Of a DNA stretch of 40,141 nt, positions 33,993 to 40,141 are shown piece after piece. Source of the stretch: Chloroflexota bacterium (lineage in GTDB: Bacteria > Chloroflexota > Limnocylindria > Limnocylindrales > CSP1-4); contig PNAP01000103.1 of assembly GCA_003169735.1 (NCBI GenBank), positions 1 through 40,141 of the forward strand. Direction: 5' to 3'. Both the position numbers and the translations under genes were made by a program. Every line of letters begins with the position of its first letter. The first letter of the stretch is position 1. The notes beneath the pieces were generated by a model, which was not told the DNA's origin, made no database searches, and was given only the letters and a program-made list of their open reading frames with translations.

Positions 33993-34571
33993 TCAGGTGC
34001 GAGCGTCAGCGACCGGAACGACCTTTGGCGACGCGACCGGCGCGGCTTCCAGGCCGAGACTGAAGGCCGCGAGGTCGGCCGCCACGAGGGCCGGCCGGGC
34101 CGGACCGACGATCTCAGCAAGCGCCTGGCGAACCGAGTCGGGGCTGACGATGGCCCGCCGCGCGATGAGCGCGCCGAGCGCCACGACGCTGACGAGTCGA
34201 TCGTCGCCCGCTTCACGTGCCAGCGCCGTGCAGGGCACCGCGACGAGCTCGATGTCGCTCCGCCGCGGCTCGGCCTCGATGAGTGACGCGTTCAGGATGA
34301 GCAACCCGTCCGTGGCCAGCAACGCCTCGAACTTGGCGAGCGACGGCGGGTTCAGCGCGACGACGCTGTCCGCGGTGTCCACGATGGGCGAGCCGATGGG
34401 CCGGTCGGCGACGATGACCGTGCATGACGCCGTCCCACCGCGCATCTCGGGACCGTACGACGGCATCCAGGAGACCTCGCGGCCCTCGATGACCGCGGCA
34501 TGAGCGAGCACGTGGCCGGCGAACAACAGCCCCTGGCCGCCGAACCCGCCGAAGATCGTCGCGTGCTGCAT
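33993..34571 (-). CDS. korC: 2-oxoacid:ferredoxin oxidoreductase gamma subunit
   Basis: A 192-residue gamma subunit. GGFGGQGLLFAGHVLAHAA is the hallmark N-terminal loop, followed by VSWMPSYGPEMRGGTASCTVIV, the typical core. With alpha and beta it completes the oxidoreductase, which converts 2-oxoacids and CoA to acyl-CoA, CO2 and reduced ferredoxin. ATG 34571 starts two bases after the beta subunit stop. The last 25 residues are Pro/Ala-rich and variable. Confidence 0.92.
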   Translation of the reverse strand: MQHATIFGGFGGQGLLFAGHVLAHAAVIEGREVSWMPSYGPEMRGGTASCTVIVADRPIGSPIVDTADSVVALNPPSLAKFEALLATDGLLILNASLIEAEPRRSDIELVAVPCTALAREAGDDRLVSVVALGALIARRAIVSPDSVRQALAEIVGPARPALVAADLAAFSLGLEAAPVASPKVVPVADART

Positions 34572-34573
34572 GG

Positions 34574-35367
<794 letters not shown>

Positions 35368-35371
<4 letters not shown>

Positions 35372-36471
35372 CGGAGCACCGCCGTGTCGGATGCCGCTGC
35401 TGAAGTTGCGTCACGGGCTCGTTCCATCACGGCGACCACCTCCGCCGGCGTCGGCACCATGCCTCCGGTCCGGCCGTGGAAGAAGACCGGCGTCCGGCCT
35501 TCCACCGCCAGCCTGACGTCCTCGACCATCTGCCCCGCCGAGAGCTCGACGACGACGATCGCGCGCAGGCGCGGGGCGAGCGCCGCGAGATCGCGCGACG
35601 GGAACGGCCAGAGGGTGATGGGGCGGAAGATGCCGGCGCGAAGGCCCGCCTCGCGGGCTCGTTCGATGGCAGTCCGGGCAACCCGAGCCGCCGTGCCGTA
35701 GGCCACGACGACGATCTCGGCATCCTCGAGTCGTTCGCCGGCCCAGCGCACCTCGCGTTCGGAGATGACGGCGTACTTCGCCTGCAGCTTCTGGTTATGA
35801 GCCTCGAGATCCTCGGGCTGGAGATGCAGCGACCGAAGGATCCGCGGCGGCCGACCGTCGGCGCCGGTCAGCTCCCAGCCGGCCGGTTCGCGCGGCGGCA
35901 TCCGGTAGATCGGCACGACCGGCTCCATGGCCTGGCCCATCACGCCGTCGGCCAGGATCATCACCGGCGTTCGGTACCGCTCGGCCATGGCGAAGGCCTC
36001 GGCGACGAGGTCGACCGCCTCGGCGATGGACGACGGCGCGAGCACCGGCACGCGATAGTCGCCATGGCCATGACCCTTGGTCGCCTGGAAGTAGTCGGAC
36101 TGCGACGGCGCGATGCTGCCGAGTCCGGGGCCGCCACGCATCACGTTGATGAGCACCATGGGCAACTCGGAACCGGCCATATAGCTCATCGCTTCCGCCA
36201 TCAGGCTGATGCCCGGGCTGGAGGAAGAGACGAGGACGCGCGCTCCGGTCGCTGCCGCTCCAAGCGCCATGTTGATGGCACCGAGCTCACTCTCGGCCTG
36301 GACGAACGCACGTCCCAACTCCGGCATCCGGCGCGCCATCCACTCGAGCAGCTCCGCCTGGGGCGTGATCGGGTAGCCGAAATAGGCGTCGCAGCCGGCC
36401 TGGATGGCGGCCTCGGCCATCGCCTCGTTGCCCTTCATCAGGACCGGGCGGGCTGTCGTTTCGACCGTCAT
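35368..36471 (-). CDS. korA: 2-oxoacid:ferredoxin oxidoreductase alpha subunit
   Basis: A 367-residue alpha subunit. ATG 36471 was chosen because it lies in an ATGA overlap with korD. VLMKGNEAMAEAAIQAGCDAYFGYPITPQAELLEWM is the classic start. QAESELGAINMALGAAATGARVLVSSSSPGISLMAEAMSYM contains the catalytic Glu/Ser region. VMRGGPGLGSIAPSQSDYFQATKGHGHGDY follows. The C-terminal domain (EIVVVAYGTAARVARTAIERAREAG) contributes to CoA binding in this family. Complete and intact. Confidence 0.94.
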
Positions 36472-36746
36472 GTCAGGCTGCCTTTCGGTCGTGCGTAGAC
36501 GGTGAACACCGCATCGGGGCAGATGCGGGCGCAGAGCGCGCAACTCGTGCACACGGCGGCGTCGGTCAGCTGGACGGCGTGATAGCCGAGCGCGTTGACG
36601 GTCGATTCATCGAGGGCAAGCACGCACTTCGGGCAGATCCCGACGCACAGGCTGCAGCCCTTGCACCGATCGGCCGCGATGTCGAGCGGTTCGAACGATC
36701 CACGCGCGCTGGTCGGCTGGATGACCGGCTCGACGGTGATGGCCAT
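36468..36746 (-). CDS. korD: 2-oxoacid:ferredoxin oxidoreductase delta subunit (2[4Fe-4S])
   Basis: A 92-residue ferredoxin-like subunit with two complete cluster motifs, CKGCSLCVGICPK and CTSCALCARICPD, plus the usual short C-terminal strand (FTVYARPKG). It carries electrons from the thiamine site to free ferredoxin. It is the first gene of the operon: GGAGGT lies at 36752-36757, and TACGTT upstream could serve as -10. It overlaps korA by four bases. Confidence 0.94.
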   Translation of the reverse strand: MAITVEPVIQPTSARGSFEPLDIAADRCKGCSLCVGICPKCVLALDESTVNALGYHAVQLTDAAVCTSCALCARICPDAVFTVYARPKGSLT

Positions 36747-36870
36747 CGACTACCTCCGTTCACAACGTAGGCGCGCGGTCGGCCCGTCGGCAGGGCCGAA
36801 GGGTCCGTTCGGGCGGGCCGTTCGGCCGGTGGCCAGCAGAGGGATGTAGAGTGCCGCGAGGAGGTACGCG

Positions 36871-37358
36871 GTGCTCAGGATGGCCGTGGGTCAGAGCGAT
36901 GACGTCGATCCGCCCGACGCCATCGCGTCCGTCATCGAGCAGTGCCGGGCGGGACTCGGCGAACTGAAGCCGCAGGCGGGCATCCTGTTCTCTGCGTTCG
37001 CGAGTTTCGATCCGTCGATCGTCTCGGCCGTGCGAGCGGCGTTCCAGGGACTTGCCCTGATGGGCACGACCTCGGCCGCCGAGATGTCATCGGTGACGGG
37101 CTACCAGGAGGATTCGCCCACCCTGTGTGGGGCGACGCGGTCAACGTGGCGAGTCGCCTCGAGACCACCGCCCCCGCCGGCCGGATCCAGGTCTCCGCCG
37201 TGGTCGCCGCCGCCCTTGGCGATGACTTCGAGCTCGAGCCACGCGGGGTGGTGGAGCTCAAGGGCAAGGGCTCGACGCAGGCGTTCTTCCTCGTCGGGCG
37301 CCGCGGCGCCCCGATGGCCGACGGCCTGCCCGTGGACGGTTCGGCGCCCGCGCGTTGA
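36871..37358 (+). pseudogene. Deletion-scar pseudogene: FIST N-terminus joined to adenylate-cyclase C-terminus
   Basis: A GTG start at 36871 with GAGGAGGT just upstream opens a frame that reads as a FIST-N sensor domain start: DAIASVIEQCRAGLGELKPQ, ILFSAFASFD, LALMGTTSAAEMSSVTGYQ. After about 37112 this frame becomes Pro/Ser/Arg-rich nonsense. In another frame the same strand from about 37115 to 37358 reads as the C-terminal end of a class III nucleotide cyclase: VWGDAVNVASRLETTAPAGRIQVS, then LEPRGVVELKGKGSTQAFFLVG. The two pieces meet out of frame. The middle of the sensor and most of the cyclase are missing, so no activity is expected. A FIST-cyclase fusion gene with an internal deletion is the simplest source. 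Confidence 0.78.
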
Positions 37359-37437
37359 CGGGCTGGACTGGTAGGCTCCTGCAACGGGACTCCACCGATG
37401 ACCGGCGGAGCCGGACACCAGCGTGAGGAGTCGAGAT

Positions 37438-37815
37438 ATGGCCGAGCACCCCAATGCGACCCTGGCTCGACAGATGACGGCGGCCTTCCAGCGTAGCGAC
37501 ATGCAGGCCCTTGACGGCTTCATGTCCGACGACGTCATCTGGCACGAGATCGGCGTTGCCGAACCCAAGCGCGGCAAGGCGGCACTCGCCGCAGGGTCGG
37601 CCGGCGCGGTGATGGACTACGAGATCAGCGGCCGCCTGCACGACGTGATCGCCAACGACGACCACACCATCGCGTTGATCGACGCCACGGCGACCCGCAA
37701 CGGCAAGACGCTCCACTATCGCACCGCCGAGATCTACCACATCCGAGACGGCAAGATCGTGGAGCGCTGGGCATTCTCTGACGACACTGAGGCGATCGCC
37801 TCGTTCTTCGCTTAG
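37438..37815 (+). CDS. NTF2-like (SnoaL-type) protein
   Basis: A 125-residue cone-shaped alpha+beta fold protein. GTGAGGAG at 37423-37430 precedes ATG 37438, so the upstream GTG is not used. Typical features are NATLARQMTAAFQRSDMQALDGFMSDDVIWHEIG (helix pair and first strand), RKAALAAGSAG-like loop and YHIRDGKIVERWAFSDDTEAIASFFA at the end. Family members are enzymes on small hydrophobic compounds or binding proteins. Its TAG stop overlaps the TAA stop of the convergent gene. Function open. Confidence 0.85.
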   Translation: MAEHPNATLARQMTAAFQRSDMQALDGFMSDDVIWHEIGVAEPKRGKAALAAGSAGAVMDYEISGRLHDVIANDDHTIALIDATATRNGKTLHYRTAEIYHIRDGKIVERWAFSDDTEAIASFFA

Positions 37816-40141
37816 CCGGCGGGCGAGGCGTCGGCCAGTCGGGCGCGCCGCAGGTACTCCGCCTTGCGCGCATCACGCCGACGGAAGAACCACCAGAACC
37901 CGAGTGCGAGCACGCCGTAGATGCTCACGCTGGCGATGATGGTCGCCAGGCCGACCGCGCTCGGGTCCGGCTCGTAACTGCTGACCGGGTAGAGGATGAC
38001 GTGGGCGAAGAAGAAGATGCCGATCGCCCACAGGACGGCCCAGCGGACCCGGCTCCACCGGAAGAGCGGCTCCCCGTGCAGGAACCGCAGCGGGATGAGC
38101 CCGATGGCGGCCGCCTCGATGGCGCCGATGAAGATGCCGGCGAGGATCTTGTTGGCGATCAACGCGGGACCGTCCGGGAGCGTCCCCGGCGCCGGCTGGA
38201 ACGGCATGCGCAGGAACCACGCGGCGATGCCGACCGCCAGCAGCACGACCATGCCGCGAAACGCCATCCGACCCTTGTCGGCGGGGGTCAGCGCGACCGT
38301 GAAGGTGAACCCACCGATGATGCCGTAGACGTAGCCCGGCTCGACACCGGTCAACCGCGTGATGGCCACGCAGCCCGCAGCGAGACCCAGCGTCCAGAGC
38401 GCGACCCGGACCTTGCCGCGTTCCCGGTAGTGGCGGCGGACATAGATCTCGCTCGGGAACTGTGACACCGCCGTTCCGATGACGAGGCTCGCGACGGTGA
38501 CGACGAGGACCGTCAACGGGTCACCGAACGGGAAGTCGTGGCTGAGGAGCGCATAGAGCAGCGTCGCCACGCCGAGGTACAGGGCGAGTCCCTGCCACGT
38601 GGACGAGATGGCGGCCACGCGCGCGGCCACCGACGGCACGGGCACCGCGTCACTCGCCCCCGCCGGTCGGCCGACACGGCGCCGGAGGCGGCGACCCTTG
38701 CGGCGCAGCCACCGACCGATGAGTTCCTGATGGGCCGACAAGGTGCTGTTGAAGATGGGCGTCGGCGCGCCGACCAGGAGCATCGCGAGGACCACGATGC
38801 TGGCGCTCCGGGCGAGGTCCGCCGGCGCCAGCGAAACGTCGAACGGGCCCGGCAGCACGAATTCGATCTTCGGGGCCGATGCCGTCGGCGGAGCCGGGCT
38901 CGGGCTTGGAGTAGCCACGGGGCCGCCGCCCGCCGGCGAAGGTGAAGCCCCGGGCGTCGCGCTCGCAGTCGCGCCACCGGTCGGGGGCGGCGACCCGGAT
39001 GGTCCCGCCGTTGGCGTTATGGTGGCGCCGGGCGACGCGCTGCCTGGCGCGGCCGATGGCGATGCGGATGGTGTCGCGGTCGTCGGGGCCGGCGTCGGCG
39101 TTGCCACGACGACCGGCGCGGGCGGCAGCAAGAACACCGTGACGCGGCCATCGGCCGTCTCCGGAACGAAGAGGCGATCGGTCTGGGGGTCGACCGCCAT
39201 GGCCGAGCCGGCCTCGAGGCCATCGAAGCTCGAATCGAAGGTCAGTGACCCATCCGCGGCGATGTCGAAGACGACCAGCCGCTTGGCGCCAGCGTCGGCT
39301 GCCACGATCTCGCGACCGGCGGAGATGATGCCCGCGTCGAGACTCAGACTGGACGCTCCCCCCGAAGCATCGATGGCCACGGACGCTTGGAGGGTCAGGG
39401 ATCCATCGGCCGCGAGGGCGAATCTCGCCAGCGTGCCCGTCCCGCTCTCGACTGCGTACACATCGCCGGTGACCGGATCGACACCCACCCAATGCGGCCA
39501 GTCAGCAGCGATGCTGCCGGCGACGCTCGGAGACGCGTCGTCGAGGATGACCGATAGCGACCCGCCCGTGCTGCCCGACGCGAAGCCACCGGCGTTGGCG
39601 ACGATGATGCGTCCGCCCGAGGCGACGGCGAGGGCCACGGGCACCTTGCCGGTCGGCAGCGTCGCGACCTTGGAGAGATCGGACCCGAGGACCGCTACCG
39701 AGTCCTCATCGGAGAGCGTCGCGAACAGCCGCCCGCCCTGTGGATCGAAGGCCAACGCCGTCGGGCCACTCGACAGCGAAACGGTGGCGATGACCGAAGG
39801 CGTGGCGGCTCGCCCGTCGATGACCTTGATGTCGCAGGTGGCCTGATCGGCTACGTAGACTCGCCCGCTGGCGGGATCGATGGCCACCGAATCGGGGAAG
39901 CCCCCGACCGCGACCCGCTGGCCGACGGCGAAGGCCGACGGATCGGCGCGTCCGTCGATGATGGCGACGCGGTTCTTGGAGAGCTCGGTGACGAAGATCC
40001 GACCGGTCACCGGATCGGCGACCGCGCTCCCCGGGTCGGCCAGCCCGCTGATGACGCCGAGCACCGATGGACTCGATGGCGTTGTCCCGCCGCCCGGGCC
40101 GCCGCCGAATCCGCCGAAGGTGCACGTGGCCGCAGCCGCGG
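37812..40141 (-). CDS. Beta-propeller domain fused to a polytopic membrane domain (5' end outside window)
   Basis: At least 775 codons, open to the window edge, so the real start lies to the right. The first visible part includes TCTFGGFGGGPGGG, then a YVTN/NHL-type propeller of about 320 residues: GRIFVTELSKNRVAIIDG, GRVYVADQATCDIKVIDG, GRLFATLSDEDSVAVLG, GDVYAVESGTGTLARF, DRLFVPETADGRVTVF. A Pro/Thr/Ser/Ala linker of about 90 residues follows. The C-terminal 330 residues have about eight membrane spans, with conserved-looking LSAHQELIGRWLRRKG, QFPSEIYVRRHYRERGK and GGFTFTVALTPADKGRMAFRGM. I do not recognise this membrane domain. The topology puts the propeller outside the cell. Confidence 0.8.
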   Translation of the reverse strand, partial: AAAATCTFGGFGGGPGGGTTPSSPSVLGVISGLADPGSAVADPVTGRIFVTELSKNRVAIIDGRADPSAFAVGQRVAVGGFPDSVAIDPASGRVYVADQATCDIKVIDGRAATPSVIATVSLSSGPTALAFDPQGGRLFATLSDEDSVAVLGSDLSKVATLPTGKVPVALAVASGGRIIVANAGGFASGSTGGSLSVILDDASPSVAGSIAADWPHWVGVDPVTGDVYAVESGTGTLARFALAADGSLTLQASVAIDASGGASSLSLDAGIISAGREIVAADAGAKRLVVFDIAADGSLTFDSSFDGLEAGSAMAVDPQTDRLFVPETADGRVTVFLLPPAPVVVATPTPAPTTATPSASPSAAPGSASPGATITPTAGPSGSPPPTGGATASATPGASPSPAGGGPVATPSPSPAPPTASAPKIEFVLPGPFDVSLAPADLARSASIVVLAMLLVGAPTPIFNSTLSAHQELIGRWLRRKGRRLRRRVGRPAGASDAVPVPSVAARVAAISSTWQGLALYLGVATLLYALLSHDFPFGDPLTVLVVTVASLVIGTAVSQFPSEIYVRRHYRERGKVRVALWTLGLAAGCVAITRLTGVEPGYVYGIIGGFTFTVALTPADKGRMAFRGMVVLLAVGIAAWFLRMPFQPAPGTLPDGPALIANKILAGIFIGAIEAAAIGLIPLRFLHGEPLFRWSRVRWAVLWAIGIFFFAHVILYPVSSYEPDPSAVGLATIIASVSIYGVLALGFWWFFRRRDARKAEYLRRARLADASPAG

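Overview
The window is high-GC, gene-dense bacterial DNA. Its genes are many secreted or lipid-anchored proteins with Ser/Thr/Pro/Ala-rich linkers, several beta-propeller proteins, three families often tied to coenzyme F420 (an LLM-type oxidoreductase, a Ddn-like nitroreductase and a PPOX-type flavin-fold protein), an ECF sigma/anti-sigma pair and a ferredoxin-linked 2-oxoacid oxidoreductase. This mix fits an uncultured Chloroflexota lineage (Limnocylindria-like) best; Actinomycetota is the main alternative. The assignment is inferred from gene content only.

Region 1 (1-4266) is the right end of an integrated mobile element. It holds a tyrosine recombinase with a perfect hairpin just upstream, an unrecognised cargo gene, a possible small protein, and a large serine recombinase at the element edge. 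The serine recombinase points into comM, which is cut at its conserved Asn-Pro-Cys codons. The distal part of comM is not in the window, so the element's left end lies beyond position 1.

Region 2 (5371-13867) is host chromosome: an eight-repeat SBBP-type propeller, small membrane proteins, a nitroreductase, an ABC-2 exporter pair, a PPOX-fold protein, a kelch-like lipoprotein and an anchored propeller.

Region 3 (13993-22981) holds a fused LLM oxidoreductase/UbiA-type prenyltransferase with a CPBP protease directly downstream, a divergent GT39 glycosyltransferase, a lipoprotein, a REC-GAF-EAL c-di-GMP regulator and a secreted protein with a caspase/gingipain-like His-Cys pair.

Region 4 (22985-29145) holds small redox and methyl-transfer enzymes, a TPM-like membrane protein, a three-repeat secreted protein and several gene remnants. 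Region 5 (29146-32084) is an ECF sigma factor translationally coupled to an anti-sigma-like protein, followed by a lipoprotein ending in a Hint (hedgehog/intein) domain.

Region 6 (32104-36746) is a tight minus-strand operon, korD-korA-korB-korC, then an acyl-CoA ligase and a small conserved-looking protein; together they could activate organic acids and interconvert acyl-CoA and 2-oxoacids with ferredoxin. Region 7 (36871-40141) holds a scar pseudogene joining a FIST sensor N-terminus to an adenylate-cyclase C-terminus, an NTF2-like protein and a large propeller/polytopic membrane protein that runs off the window. I found no tRNA, rRNA or CRISPR array, and no gene-free gap longer than about 300 bases.
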